Shown here piece after piece: positions 11,727-26,011 of a stretch of 64,000 nt of DNA; position 1 is the stretch's first letter; each line of letters starts with the position of its first letter. The stretch lies in assembly GCA_008933995.1 (NCBI GenBank), contig WARS01000069.1, positions 124,001-188,000 on the forward strand, written 5' to 3'. Made by a program: the position numbers and the translations under genes. Under the pieces are notes generated by a model, which saw only the letters and a program-made list of their open reading frames with translations, was not told where the DNA came from and ran no database searches. Source of the stretch: Datnioides undecimradiatus. Its lineage: Eukaryota > Chordata > Actinopteri > Lobotiformes > Datnioididae.

Positions 11727-14700
11727 TCATTTAAGGATTGGAAAAGCAGTTTTAGTGGTTCGGAGCTTCAGTGCAGTGCAGCAGCCACGATCATGCAATG
11801 CTCACCCGAAGGTGCGTCGACGTGAAGCAGGAGTCAGGATGTGTGGTTCCCCCTGCTGCAGATGACACGTGCTGTCGCCCCCCCTGCCGTGCGCCGTGCA
11901 TTACTGTGGAACCTGCTCTCATGTGACCTTCCAGTGCGGCTCCTGTGATGAAGTGAATGCTTTGTTCAAAAACACAATAAGCCGGCCTCTGCGTGCCACT
12001 GCATGGTTGAAGGTGCAATGCAAGACCAAATCTCTTTTTATTACAACAATACGGTTCTTCTAAATGTGTTTCTGGAAGAGGAAACGCGGCTGCTGCATCC
12101 TGATCAGCGATGCCCGGTTTGATGAGACACTTCCTGTGTGTGCGCGCTCGTGATCCTCCTGCAGGTCGGCTCTCTCCTCGCGGTGCGTTTTAGGACAATC
12201 CAACAGTTGAAGGCGCAAAACAGAGAAATGAGAAGAACCTTAGCTGCTGGTTTTCACGGCAAAGTTAATGCGTTTTATACGTTTCCTCCCATCACTGTTG
12301 TCGGCAGCATTTTATTTCACCCGTGAGCATCGTTTGGTTTGTTGCATCCTGGAAGCCGTGCATTCTGCAGGAGGTCGATCCCCCGTTTGATACGACCTGT
12401 GACATACTGAAACCTGCAGAAGTGCCTTTAGAGTTGATGACAGTGAGTCAGTGCAGTAGCCTGTGTGACCACCAGGTGTCAGCAGATGGCAGCGTTGAGC
12501 ACCGCGGAGGCAGGAGCACTCGGTTACAGCAGCTCTGCAGGTACAAACAGTGTAGGGGCTGTGTATGTGGTTTTATTTAAATATATATTTTAATGCAGAG
12601 CAATGCACAAACACAAAGTTGTATAATGAATATTTCCATGAAAGTTGTTTGTTTAATATCTTTCGTGGTCATATTGGTGCAACACACACAGACACACTCA
12701 CTGCAGCTCAAAAACAAACCATACTGGTAAAGTATTGGCACTAAGACTGATGCTCTGTATCACCACTGGGATCAGCAAAGTCTGGTAAATCCAAACCTTT
12801 AATAACACATTTTATTATATTTGTTGTTTATTTTGCTGATTGTATGTTTATTATTAAATAAATCTGCTAAGTAGCGGGCGGCATCTGGTTTGTGCTGACT
12901 TCAGGAAGAGCAGGTCCTCATTTTGAAGACATGCAGTGGCTGTAGTTAGCTGCAGTACCTCCTGTGACCACAGGGTGTCGGTAGAGCACCGTCCAGACTA
13001 ATCAGCCGTGCTGCATAAACATCACTGCCTCACCGCCGCCGTCAAAGGCCAGTGCCATCACGTTGAACTGGGACAAATACAGAAACTGCAACAGCCTCTG
13101 AGCCTCGCACTGGACCTGGTTTGAAGTTGAATTGCGACATGACTCAAGTTTCCTGCAGACTTCCTGCAGCTGTTCTCAGAAGACTGTTTCTACTGAACTT
13201 AAATGTTGCAAAGTTGACCCCAAGGCTAACCTGCTGTTATCATCAGCCCACTGTAAACCGGTTACATGCACTAGATGTGCAAAACATATTTAAAGTTGAG
13301 ATTCAAAGGAGAGATTTCAGTGAATATGTGTGAGTGTGAGAACTGTAAAGCTTCTCCTCAGGAGTAAAAAGGCTGACTGCTCAGCAAATCCCCCCTCACC
13401 GGATAAACGGAAGGTTTAGAAATCATTGATTCGTCCTTTATTTTAATGAGGAGGAGTCCGCTGGGGACGCATGTGCGCTCTCTGAGGAGCGGGCTGCGCG
13501 CAAAGACGGCAGTTTAAACAAACACCCTTTCTCCAGAGCCGCACGTTGGTGGGGGGGGCGCTTCACGCATTAATGCACGCCGTCCCACGCTTAACAAACG
13601 TCGTTCCACGGCATCCTGCGCGCACGTGTGACTAGGTGCTACGGAACGAGAGATTGCTGTTTCCACTTTATGCCGTTAGAGTGGAGGGGCTGTAAATCAC
13701 AGCGTGAGCTCAGAGGTGGAGGCTTTTGGGCTGCAGCCCAGCAGGAGCAGGTATCTGGCCTCATGGACATTATTTCTAATAGACCCCCATTCACATTTTG
13801 AAGATGCGAGCAGGTCTGCATCTTCAGCAATTTCTTTTTTTTTTCTTTCCTCCAGTTCTTTAAAGACTTTTAATGTACTTTCAAAATTAAATGCAACGCA
13901 TAAATGTTAGAAATTGATATTAATTCAGTTTTATCCAGCGGTGGAAACGAAGCCTCGGTCAGAAACTTGAGAGGATCCGTTCAAAAGGGGGGGAGAAGGA
14001 TTCTGTGGGCGTGTCCTGGAGTCTGAAATGATGATTGCAGGAGCTGGGTGTGTTCGTTTTGTTGTGTCAGCCGCAGCAGCAGCGGCGGCGGCGGCCAACA
14101 CAGTCAGCCTATCAATTAGCTAATAGTCTTAGTCACAGCTATCTTCCTGTAATGACACAGCCGTTTCTCTGCTCGGGCAGAAGGCTCTGTTGGATGGCGG
14201 TGCGTTCAGGGTCGGGCTGCACAGCACGGCCTTAATGGCGGCGGTGGAGATTTGCAAAGCTTTTTATTTATTTATTTATTCTTTTACTCGCAAAGCAAAT
14301 AAAAAGCAATTAGCGGAGTGCAATTGTCCATGTAAGACGGCAAAGTTTCATCCGTCGTAGGGGTTCGCCGTACGTCTCTTCTTTGCCCCTCTGGGTTTAA
14401 TTATCTTGCAGAACAACATGTGAACGCGTTGCTGCTTCGCTGGCGAGTTTGAAATTCAAGATGTTGGACTCTTCCTCCTGCATTTAAAGCAGCACAACAG
14501 ATGCTGTGTGCTACCATCATAACTCACTCACGCCTTTTTCGGTGTTGAAATCCGATTGGCCGACGGCCGATCAGAACATCCAAAGCACCCAAGAACTAAC
14601 AAAACGCAAGTTTGAGTGGGCGGACGTTTAAAATAAGACTTAACGCCACGCACAGCAGCAAAATCTCAGAGTAAAGCAGGATAAATACAACCTGAATACT

Positions 14701-16177
14701 GTTTGGCTGCTGCAGTGTCAGGGTCCTGCGTGTTGCCTGTGCTGGTTCACCATGGAAACGTCCTGGAACGCACACTGAGGAGCTGTTAACGTTAGAAACA
14801 CCTAAACCTTTTCTCACTGACTCCAGAAACGCAGAAATGATCAGTCAAAATTGAAAAGTCTCAGTATTTGATCAGTTCTGGGCTGCAGCCGGCCTATTAG
14901 TGAGCTCCGGACGGCAGGAGGTTAACAAAGGGGGTGATTTTGGTCAAATAACCCTTCATTCCACCTTAAATTGCCTATTGTTTGTCACAGAGGCCCCACA
15001 ATCCTTTTCACAGGAGGTCCCTGAGGAGGCTCCTGAGACCCAACGACCACAATCAAACCACTTTTGCCTTCGCGTCTCCAGGAAACGCCCCTCGTTGTGT
15101 AGCGTAAAAACACAGTATTTCTGGAAACAATCCCACAATGCAACGCTCGGCCGAGCGTATATGACCGCACCACTTCCCTACAATAATGCAAAGTTATGAT
15201 GAGTCATAAAAGTTGGAAACATGACTTCACCGCTCCCCGCGGAGTAAAACTAAAGAATGAATGAGTGAACGACGGTGTGCTCTCTCCTGATTGGTTCAGG
15301 GGTGACTGCATCATTTGCGGTAAGATGTCACTCTCTCTCTCTCACTCCAGCTGTCACTCAGAGTCGCCCGCTCTCTCTGATTGGCCGGCTGCCAGCCACT
15401 CCCGTTTAGCGAGGGCACCGCCTTACCCTTCATGCCTCAGCTTTTTCTCAATGAAACCTTTACTCTGGGGACATTTATGGCACTCACACACACTCACACA
15501 CACACACACTCGCATTATGCTTTTGTGATATATTGACTTAGTAAATGAGTTTAAACTTTAAATGGCTTTTAAGCCCATTAAAGCTGCACTCAGCAGATTT
15601 TTATGTAAAAACCCACCTGTCTTCTCACTTGCCCTGAGTTATGGCTGCAGCACAATGTTTCCCATACTGAGACGGCACCAATCGAAACTGCCCCCCCAAA
15701 TACCTGGACCTCGCCGGCGACACAACCAGCAGGAACACATTTGCCAGAGCTGCCTTGGTGGCATTGTTTCCCTGTTTAAGCTGCTTGATGTGTGATGAGC
15801 ACGTTGAGTCACACGGTTTGCTTTAGATCTTCATATTCTGGTATTTTCTTTGGGATATTCTTTGTTTTTCATATGACAAAGTTAAAAATGTACTGCCTTC
15901 GTCCCAAAAGTTCACAGAAAACATTTCATATGTTTTCTAGTTAAAGGTTTTAAAGACGCGACACATCGATACTTGGACCTCTGGATCGATGTGAACGTGC
16001 TGTGAACCGCTTGATGGCCCGATCTTAAAGTGATCAATCTGTGGAGTGAAGCTGCGACGCTGCTGCTTCTGCAAAGCTGCTTCAAACTAAAAGTTCAAAG
16101 GTCGCCGCGAGACTCCGGCGAGACTCGTCACGGTGACGTCGGCGTCGCATCGCCAAACACAAAAGCAACATGTCCGA

Positions 16178-16204
16178 CAGCAGCAGCAGCAGCAGCAGCA
16201 GCAG
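16178..16204. repeat. (CAG)9 trinucleotide repeat
   Basis: Nine perfect CAG units. I find no supported coding exon around it, so this is treated as a non-coding triplet microsatellite. Confidence 0.9.
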
Positions 16205-17534
16205 CAAACCTCAGATCAAACGTCTGGAAGGGATCTGGATTCTACAGGAAGGACGGAGAGTTGGACAGACGTCTGTCCTGACTGTCTGTGACTGCCCCAG
16301 GTATCTGGATATGTATCGGAGCGTCTTATAAGGAAGGGACGCACACCCCGACAGTCTTGCGGTACACTATCCACTCGTGGTGACGGCGGCACTATTTCAG
16401 TTTTCCGTGGTTGCGTTAAAGCTCGGGCAGCAGCCGCTGAAGGTCCAGGAAACATCGTGGTCCGTTACGAGGGTGAGGGATGAGAGCAGCAGGAGGAAGA
16501 AGATTTATGCAGTCGCTTCATCACTGTCTGGTTTACCTCTGTGTCCTGGTCTACTTACAGTACACACACACACTCTCGCTCACACACACACACACACACC
16601 AAGTTAAAGCAGAACTACACTGGTTTAACTCGTCAAAGTCAACTGATGAATGCACGAAATCTGATGAATTGCCTCAAATGATGTCACATGAGGCGGCGTC
16701 AGTCGAGGTTGAGGACTACACGTTTGAAAGTGTGGAGAGTGAAAGCTCACCAGACCCCTTCAGGCTAGCAGCTAAATGCTACATAAGCCACTACTAGCAT
16801 AACACACCTGTATCCAGTTGCATTGTGGGCAAAATCAGAAAGCTTTGGCTATCGACGAATGACAAGTTAGCCTCCAGGGATAAAGGCCCGCGGATGTAGC
16901 CGGCAGCGTGATTAACAGCTAGCTGTGCAACAGTTTTAGGTCCAGATGACATTTTAGCTAAGCGCTATGAACACACATTTGCATATACATGATTATAAAT
17001 TGATGAGCTGTGTGCAAAGTCACTCAAACTTGATTGTTCAATACCATATGGACTCCGCTCTCGCCCCCTCCCTGCAGATTGTGCGTTCACATGTAGCCTA
17101 ACGTGTCAGTGTGCGATGCTAAAACGGTGTTAGCCGTATTTTCATAGGCGCAGCTTCCAAAGTCTTAACCCAGGCTGACTTTTTAACCCAGCTCACGGAT
17201 CAACTCCGCTCCTGCTTCAACCCGCCACACTGCGCCGTGCTGTAGCTGCGCCGCACTCGCCGTTCACACGTGAAAACGAGCGACTGTTGCCGACGTTTCA
17301 GCTGCGCTCGCCTTCGGTTTCACCTCTAAGTCCATCGGTTCATATGATCTGGGTGAACCGTCGTCACAAAGGCCGAAAAACGGATAAACCAGAATTTCTT
17401 TTTGATGCAAAAGACTCACAAACACGCAAAAACACACTTAACTGATACACGAACACACACAGCACAGTACGCACATGCACGTACTGCATATACACTGAGG
17501 ACGTTTGTGTTCAGAGGAACAGAGAAAACAGGCT

Positions 17535-17990
17535 GTTCTGTTCCCTCCCTCCCTCCCTCCTTCATATCTCTCCTCCTCCTCTTCCTCGCCCTCTCACTAT
17601 CTACCTCTCTGTCCCTGTTCTCCTTTTCACCTTCCTCCGCCTCCTTATCGCCCCCTTTCAATCGCTCCTCTCCTCTCCTCGCGTCTCCTCTCTGTCATTT
17701 CGCTATCTCCCTTCCCTCGCTCCCTATCTGACCTTATTTCCTGCCTCCTCTGCGTCTCTCCTCCTCCACCGTGCCCCCTCTTTGCTGCTTTTCACCACAT
17801 TTTTAGCTCCTCGCCTTTTTTCGCCGCTTGTCTCCTACTTTTCTTCTTCCCCCTTCCTCTGTTCTGTCCTTCAGTGCTTTCTTCTGCTCCTTTCCTACTT
17901 TCCACCTCTCTCCTGGAGTTTTAGACTCCTTCCTAGCTCCTCGTTTCTCCCGTCCTCTCGTCTTCCCTCTTCACTCCAACTCCAGATTCA
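17535..17990 (+). repeat. about 450-bp pyrimidine-rich tract
   Basis: Nearly 450 bases are overwhelmingly C/T on the plus strand: CCCTCCCT units first, then degenerate CTTCCTC sequence. Several overlapping frames are open only because the pyrimidine bias removes stop codons. Such tracts can form triplex structures. Confidence 0.8.
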
Positions 17991-20900
17991 GAGAAAGTAT
18001 TAAAACTGTGCATGTGTGCTTTCTGGCAGCGATGAGACTTTTATTTATTTTTAGTTTTCCTCTCCTCCAGGCTTTGCTGACAATGCCTGTAACAAACAAT
18101 AATTTATTTTTCTACCCTTTTTTTTTTTTTTTATCTGTTACCGGTCCCCTCGTGCATTTGGTGGAAGGCAGGGAAACCACCTGGAGAGGCGAAGGTTCAG
18201 TCCAACACGTGCTGCCGAAAATAGGCAAACCCTCCACATTAATCTCCAGCCCACCTGGTCTGGCTTTATTTGAGCAGACCCGGGCTGGAGACTGAACCTC
18301 GGTCCTTGTTCTCCATGCCTCTCGCCAAATTGGTTACACGTTGCAAACCAGTGCTGCTCTTGAACCCACCACCCACTGAGGCAATGATGACTGGTTTGCA
18401 GGGGACAAATAAGTGGACCCTGCCAGGGGGAGGGGATCTGTGCATCCAGGCTTGTTTCTCTGGCACCAGCCTGATATCGTTTGTGCTGTTCTGATGATTT
18501 TAAAAGAGCAAGTTTTCTCTAAACTGGTTCGACTAAACCCTGAAATACCCTGGTAATGATCACAAACCGGAATGGGTGTTGAATTTTAGGTTTTAATATC
18601 GACATCCTGGAAAAGAAGACACACTAAACTATTTACTTTCTGATTTCTCCAATAATGTAAATGGTTTGTCAAGTGATTTCAAGACAAAAAGGAAAAAACA
18701 AGACTTTGATTGTGGATTATTTAAAAACAGTATGTGCAGGGCTGTGGTTCCGGCTTACAGGAATTTATGTTGTCTCTCGTAGGCTTCACATAGCTTCTTG
18801 CATGACACAATATTAAAAATTCAGTGCGGTCATTCATTAATATCCATAGGAAGGCCATTCATTTTGGATGAATCTACAATACACAATTAACGTCCAGTGC
18901 AGGAGGTTCATGTACCATGTGTTCATGGTCTGGGTGGTAGATGGGTAATGCATCTGAAAGAAGCAGCAAAAGAAGTGATGGTGCAGCCTCTGAGGACCAT
19001 GAAAAGCCTTATTCGTTGTTTCCCAACTGCAGGAAACGTCAAAGGTGTTAGCGCTGAAGCCTCGGTAACGACCCCATCTACGTTTAGGAGCCCTGTCTGC
19101 AGTGGAGACATAAAACAGATCGAGGGCTCTGTGTGTTATTGTTGTTTGCACAGACGGAAGTTGATTCACAGCCTGAAGAAGCCAAGCTGCACCTGCAAAG
19201 CCCCCATGTTCCTGTGGTATCAGATAGGATTGGACCTGGGTTTTAAAGAGAACGAAAGACAAGAGTAATTAAAAGGTTCGGTACAACCAGTTTGCACCTT
19301 GCACCTGACTCTGTGCCCAGGTTGTGCGCTACTTAACCAAAGAAGGTGGAGTTGGACACGCCCTAAATGCACCACGCACTTCAGACCACACAGTATAGAT
19401 TGGGAGCGAACCAGACCTGATCAGGTTCCCCCTTTTGGTTCAGAGCTCAGCAGACCCTGTTCTGACAGCGGCTTCTTAAATGTGCACAGGCGACACTTCT
19501 GTTTCAGGGTAAACTGGGACTCCGGCAGAGCTACGGGCACGCGTTAATGTCAAGACAAGACGAATTGCCCACAACACTGCCGGGGATCATCACGGCTCTG
19601 TCCTACTTTACCGCAGGTGGAAGGCTGCATCTGTGGCGGCGAACGTGCTGTTAATTGTTTAATTGGTGTAACATATTCATTGCACGGGGGCTGCTGATTG
19701 ATACAGTATCAGGGGGAGCATGGAAATGGACGAATTACATGTACGAACCGGGATGCGGGGAGAAGCGGACTGACGCTGGCTGCTGGTTTCAGGCTCTACA
19801 TGTGTTTTTCCTTCGAAGTTGCTTTGAATCAAATCTACCAAGCGTTTGTCACAACTCTGTGTAGTTTTTTGGGATATTTCCATTCTGACATCACGCTATA
19901 TTTAGCCGTGAGTCACATGGCGTTGCTCATTTCTCACAAAAACCACCTGCGAAAGGTTCAGATGATCCCTTGTGACTAAACGACTAAATAAAGGAGGTTT
20001 TCTTTTAATAAAAGCCGTCGGCCTGAGCTGAGTGAGCGCTTTAAGCGCTGTGGGGAAAGTGGACACTCCATCAACGTGTGTGATTAGTCTGTGTTAAGAT
20101 GCTTAATTCAGGCTGGACGCTTGAGCTGACCTACTTCGGTTATCCAGCGTCATCCATCTACTTCTTCTTCCTTCACTCTCCTGCCAGGCGTCATCACCTC
20201 CTCTGTTAGAGAATACCCACAGCGTGTCGTAGTATGTCTTTCTTCCTCTTTCTCTCCTCTTAATTCATAAATTAGCTTATTAAACTCTCATCCAAACGAC
20301 GGCTTTCTTTAAACAAGAAAATGATGCATCGAGGGATAAATGAGCAGTGGCTCTTCACATCGTGGATCTCCTGACTGCTCTTTAATAAGTCAAGAGTGCT
20401 GGGAGTCATAACTCACTCACTCACAGTGAGGAGCAGCAGTTCCCACACTACAGCCTCTTTGAAATGACTAATCATGCAGTTACACATCATCCAAAATAAC
20501 CGGCGAGTAACAGCGAAAACAGAGCGAGGAGCTGTAGGAAGACTGACGACAGACTGCAGGTCTGTCAGGAATGGGTTTCATTATGTTAAAAGCTTGATTC
20601 TCTGTTTGGTTTCTGACTGCGGGCGACTGAAAAATGCCCTCACCCTCAGATCTAAACCACTTTGTGTCAGGGTAAATGTGTTTTTCGAAGCTAACTTTCT
20701 CAGACTCACTCTTTTTCTGATGTTTATGCACGCAGGTAGCTCTATTTTTAGCCTGGTTGCTGTTTCCCCAATTAGCCGATTCTCCAGCAGACCCTCTTTA
20801 TCGGCTCCGGCTTTAACATTTTTTAACTCTAACCAAAAATGACAACTTCAAAATTGCCTCTGTGGAGTAAAAACAAGCTTAGAGTGAAAGAGTTAACCGA

Positions 20901-21824
20901 ACAGAGCGTATTTACCGTCCTTATTTGGGTTGATTCTCCCGTAAATTTAACATTTATCCAACTGGATGGCTATTACAGCCCCTCGGTGGGTATTAGACAT
21001 CCTGAGACATATGGGCTTGACGTGCTTGACTTGCCTTTCCGTTTGCTGTCCCTCAGACTCTGGCAGGTTGCCACATATTGTTGCTGCACTGAAACGAGCG
21101 TTCTGGGGTTTTATCCTGGAAGATTTCAGATCCTGGATTCGCCCGTAAGGGATTTTATTATATTTATGGGTGATTCTGGGCTTGTCAGAAGACAAAGTAA
21201 TGGTCATCGGTTTGCCTTGTCTCTCTCTGAGCCTCTTCCAATCACTAATATACAAGCAGATTTATGCAAATTACTAAAAATTAGCAATCTTTGACAGTCA
21301 TTACTTACCTCTCCCAGAAGAAATGGAGTTACTTAACCGTTTAATGCACATAAAAGCTAATCATTTACTATGGAAAGTGGCTTTTGCATTGCTTTTTAAC
21401 GTCTGCTTCAGGTCTCTAATTAGTGCTCACATTGCTATTTAGCTTTCCTGCAAATGTTTCACAATAAAAGCCTTTTTATAAAAAGTAAAAGGTTAAGTCC
21501 AGTTTAATTTGAAACACACACAGGAAGTGTTGAGCTAGTGTTTGTGCTCAGATCATGCTGAGGGAATTAGAAACAAAGGCCTGTCTCTAATACAAGCCCG
21601 CCTCTAATAAAGGCCTGGTGCCCTCTGCAGCTGAGGGAAATAAAGTCTGTGGTCACTATCTGGGGAAATACACTGAATAGACTAAAGTGCATTTAAATAC
21701 TCTTATAAAACACCTTACCCCACGTTCATGTTGCCTTCAAGTGCAGCCATTGTCCCGTGCGTTGGACAGCGCAGGGTCAATGCTGCAGAGCTGCTCCTTG
21801 CTTCATGCTGCATTGTAAGTCGCA

Positions 21825-21838
21825 GCGCCCTCTGCTGC
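21825..21838 (-). promoter_or_regulatory. CTCF-like motif
   Basis: The minus strand reads GCAGCAGAGGGCGC, one mismatch from the CTCF core CCASYAGRKGGCRS. This is a motif match only; occupancy is unknown. Confidence 0.35.
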
Positions 21839-24800
21839 ATGGACTTTGTAGTGACACCAATATATTATTATATACCAAAAAACAACCAGTATGCTGACAT
21901 ATTAGCACAGATCTAGTGCATATATGCCAATACAGCTATGTTACTATGCTGTAGGCGAATATCAGACGATAAATCAGCTCTGATCAGTTTAAATTGTCAT
22001 TCTTTACCTTGAAAAGAGCAGTCGACTGAAAATACCCCAAAACTTACGCCTCCATCGGTGGTGCTGGAGGTTCAAGATGGTCTCCTGCCTCATTTGTGAA
22101 TGTCCTTGCTCGTCTAGGTCAGCGACCTTTGACCCCCATCCCAGCTGATGTTTCCTTTGTCTCTGATTCAGTTTGCCTTTGCCACCTCACTAATAAAGTG
22201 AGTGTTGAACCGCTCCAGAGACACAGACTTCACACACAGCCAATAATCCTATTTATATATGTATGAGTTTACTTTAATAATAGCTGTAGAAGGGTCAGTA
22301 CACTGGTGTGTGTGAGTGTGTGTGTGTGTGTGTATAGTCTTTTGTGTCACGATGCACCAGAAACATAAAATATCTCCTTCTTTCAGAGTCAGTTTCTTTT
22401 ATGTCAGTCTTTGTTTTCCTCTGCTGTTCTTCCTTCACTCCATCCTTCCTTCCTTCCTTCCTTGCTTCCTTTCCTCCCTCCCTCCCTGTCCATCCTATAG
22501 TGCTGATTCTTTGACTAGAATGCTTACTCCACACACCAGAGCCGGGCCCATTAGCTGAGACCAGCACACTCCTCCTCCCTCCTCCTCCTCCCCCGTCCTC
22601 CCCTTCTCCTCCCCCCCTCCTGCGTTCCTCCTCTCCACGCTTCATTAACCAACCAATCAATTAGCCAGGTGAGTCGGGGCGTGAGCGAGAACCAGAGCAA
22701 TCCTCCCTAGTAAGCGGGCCCAGCTACATCAGCTCATATATCTCTCAGCCTGTCTGCCAACCCCTCCCACCACACACACACACACACACCACGCCACACA
22801 CCACGCATGCAACACCACTGCTATTCTTCCTCTTAGAGACGCACACACATGTGCACGCAGGCTCTTAAGTTCAAAGAAGAGTCATGTGACCAAATGTTAC
22901 ATAAATGCTGATAGTTCTCGTCCACCACATGGGTGTGTGTGGCATATGTCCATCAATGTGTGTGTGTGTGTGTGTGTGGTGGGATCTGTGTCCAAAACGA
23001 AGGCCTGTGTGAAATGCTCGTTTATTGGTGTTAACCTTGGTTTTTAGGTAAAGCAGGTCAGATTTGTTTGGGTCTGGGGTCGTGTTAGGCGACAGGTGTA
23101 GTTACAAACACCACCACATTTGAAAATATTCAGAACATCATCTTTACAATAAAAAAAAGGAAAATGCCAAGGCACAGATCAAAGAGTTTAATGAATAACA
23201 GCAAGTGTTATTGTCTATAATTCATAATGTCTGATTCACCCATTTAATCTGTTTTCTGTATTTTTGGTTAAATTAAGGTTATTGGGTTTAGAAAAAGGAG
23301 CTTTATGAGTCTTTTGCGTTGGCTAGCTCCTAAAGCAGAAAGAGCCTATTTTTCACTGTTTGGTCTGTAAAATATCAGAAACCCCAAAAGTCTACAACTC
23401 AAGATTTTCAGTTTAGTGTCACAGAAAATGAAAGTGCAAGGAAAATATTCACATCTGAAGGCCTTCTTGATTAGAGGATTTACAAAGTGTTTTTCTCAAA
23501 AATCAGATTAACAAACTAATTGAATTGCTGAATCAAATCAAACTTCTTTAACGCACAGCTGAAAGAAGAGTGCAGTCGCGATGTGGGAAACACAAAAGAG
23601 AAATATAAATATGCGAGTAAGTAGAAAGCGGGACTGGGAGGAAAGGTTTTTAAATTTAGTCTAAAAATATGAAGAAGCTGAAATAAAATATCTGGAAAAT
23701 AAAAAAAAAAGCTGATTAAAAGCACACGCCAGGGCGTAAAATAAGTAAACAAAGTTAGTTTACGACCCAACGGTTCATCAGGAAAACAGACGTGAGTGTG
23801 CGCCGTGGAGGGGTTTCAGCTCCTCCGTGTTTGCAGATCGCACTTTAGCAATGAAGGCGATGCGCATGATGAAGGGAAGAGTCTCTGGTCCATCACACGA
23901 ACTGCGACTGCATCAAAGTCTGTTATTAAACTGTGGGTTTTGTGGTGCAGGCAGCTCTCCTGCAGCAGATCAGGTCCTGCTGAAGCAGGCGTGATACCGT
24001 TTTCGCGTTTCTCTGCACCTTCAGGTCGTTTGTCTTCCGCCCCTCCACAGCTGCTCCTTCAAGTCCGCCTCCTCCAGAGACAGTCCAGTTCAGCCCGCGC
24101 CACCTTTATGTCATTTACTCGACAGAAATGCTTACTTCATTTTCAACTTTCCTGGATCCGGGGCAGAGTTCTGCTGATTGCGCAGGCTCCTCCTCAGGTT
24201 CCCACAGTGATGCACCTGGAAGCCTCCAGCACAGACACAGTGCTCCCAGAGTGTGATCATAACAGAGGGCGTCGTCTCTTGATCAACAGACTCATTCTGT
24301 CAAACTTAAAGGGACGGTTTGGGGTTTCTCAAGAAAGGTTTGTTTGACAGTGTGTTGCCTACGGTGGTGGCGATTAAGCATGGTCCCGTTTTGGAGAAAG
24401 AGTCACGAATTGGCAAGGCTCAGAGGGAGAAATCAGCAGCAAACTATATTTTTACAATAATATTGGTTTAAGTTTATTCTATATTTTTAACAGTTTCGGT
24501 CTTGCCATAAAATGTCCACATGCCTACATATGAGCAGGTCAGCTGTTTGGGTCGGACTTTGCAAGAAGACAAACCTGTGAGCCCGCCTGGCTTATTTGGT
24601 CGTGGTTTTAGTAATTTTCTGCAATGAATCACTGCAAACATGGAGCTGTCTCCGTGGAGATTAAACTGGTTCAAAACAAGCGGGAAAAAACCGAGCATAC
24701 ACAAGATCTCCAGTCGGATCCCAAACAGCGGTCTGCGACGTGTTACAGGTGTAGTTGAGCCTGCGTGCTGAAATGAGGAGGTTCTGCAAAGTTAAAAGGC

Positions 24801-25987
24801 GTCTTTCACTGAGAAACTTCTACAAAAAAAACCCCGAACTGTCCCTTTAAAAGCGCCTGGACACAAACACAGTTACGCAGATGATTCCTCCTTGAACTTC
24901 ATTGAGTCACGCCTCTGGTCTGAAACACCTGCTTTGACTGCGATGTGGGTTATATTCTCGAATCACGCTGATCTTGAAGCGCGATGATGGACACGTGTGC
25001 TATTGCATTTTTCCCACTTGTACCTGAAAACCACTTCCTGCAGTCTGAAAGTCTTAATAACCCGCTGAGAACCAACACGACCTGCAGCTGCCGCAGCACC
25101 CTCAGTCTGATTACTGTGCTTTCGGCTCATTTGTTTGTATGTTCGAGCTTTAAATGTTCTTTATTCCACGTGCATTTTACTCCAGCTACACTGACAAACT
25201 GCAGCAGTCAGCAGGCACCAATGAGAGACGCCTGGTCCCAGCTCGCCTCGGGAGGAAGATGGAGAGATCTTCTTCTCCTGTGGTCCATCACCCGATCGGG
25301 CCGCTGCATTAAAACAGGTTCCTGGTTTGGCGGTTCTTGGGTGATTGGTGCGCTGCTAAATCTGAAAACTGCAGTTGACATTAAAACCGGTTTTAATGCT
25401 GCAGCGCTCTATCTTCAGGTTAAACTCAGTGAAATCAAGAATAATGTTGGTAAACACTTTAAGCTACAGATGTCTTTTGCAGAAAACACAATACGCTTTC
25501 CTGAAGCACTTTGCGCCGAGTAGCTGCCACCATTTGCTGCTCGTAAGTAAATCTAATTTCAGAGTAGAACTCTTTGAGCCGACGTCGCGGGTCCTCGGTG
25601 AATCATGATGTCTGTTTTTCATTTTCGGAGTTGAACGTGAATTGGCCCTAATCCTGCTGGGTTGACTCGCTCAGTCTGCGCCTCTCAGACGAGCTCTGAG
25701 GCTCCGGCCTGCTGAGGGAGATCAGAGCGCAGAGGAGGTGTAGGCAGGGGGGTGAGGAGGGAGGGGGGAGTAAGAGGGGTGGGTGGGAGTTGTGGGGGAC
25801 GTCGTTTCGAGGGGGAGGTGCAGGGCTTCCTGCAGGGGGTTGCCTGTGTGAACGCTCCCTGAATGACAATGCTGCGCATCAGGGCCTCAGCACGACTCCC
25901 TCAGCAGCACACACCTGCAGCACACACACCACACACACACACACACACACACTCAGGGAGAGAGCCTGGGAAAGCTGCATGGGCATG

Positions 25988-26011
25988 CAGCAGCAGCAGC
26001 AGCAGCAGCAG
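25988..26011. repeat. (CAG)8 trinucleotide repeat
   Basis: Eight perfect CAG units followed directly by TGATAA, close after a (CA)n tract at about 25921-25952. The surrounding frame is not otherwise protein-like. Confidence 0.9.

Larger units (their letters stand above)
10246..17534. other. stretch without a supported gene
   Basis: No exon is supported. CA/GT microsatellites cluster at 11389-11411, 11575-11600 and 11691-11724, and a CAG triplet run lies at 16178-16204. Frames such as 10518-10898 and 14900-15199 lack recognisable domains or splice signals. Confidence 0.55.

Noticed and set aside
12150-12330. Possible exon after CTCCTGCAG at 12164
   Set aside because: The frame (VGSLLAVRFRTIQQLKAQNREM...) looks coiled-coil-like, but there is no convincing donor before the stop and no family match.
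17402-17924. Ser/Leu/Pro-rich frames in the pyrimidine tract
   Set aside because: Open only because the tract lacks purines and therefore stop codons.
20839-21294. 151-codon plus-strand frame
   Set aside because: No recognisable domain or splice context, and a 102-codon frame is open on the other strand over the same bases. Treated as chance in AT-rich DNA.
23796-24347. 183-codon plus-strand frame
   Set aside because: Longest gap-free frame outside the repeats, but it has no motif and no codon bias like the real exons.
24984-25523. 179-codon plus-strand frame
   Set aside because: Composition is irregular, no family resemblance and no splice or promoter signals. It overlaps a possible LINE motif fragment.
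16178-26011. CAG repeats as polyglutamine coding
   Set aside because: Neither CAG run lies in a supported exon. The known polyglutamine of Cav2.1 is at the C-terminus, far beyond this window.
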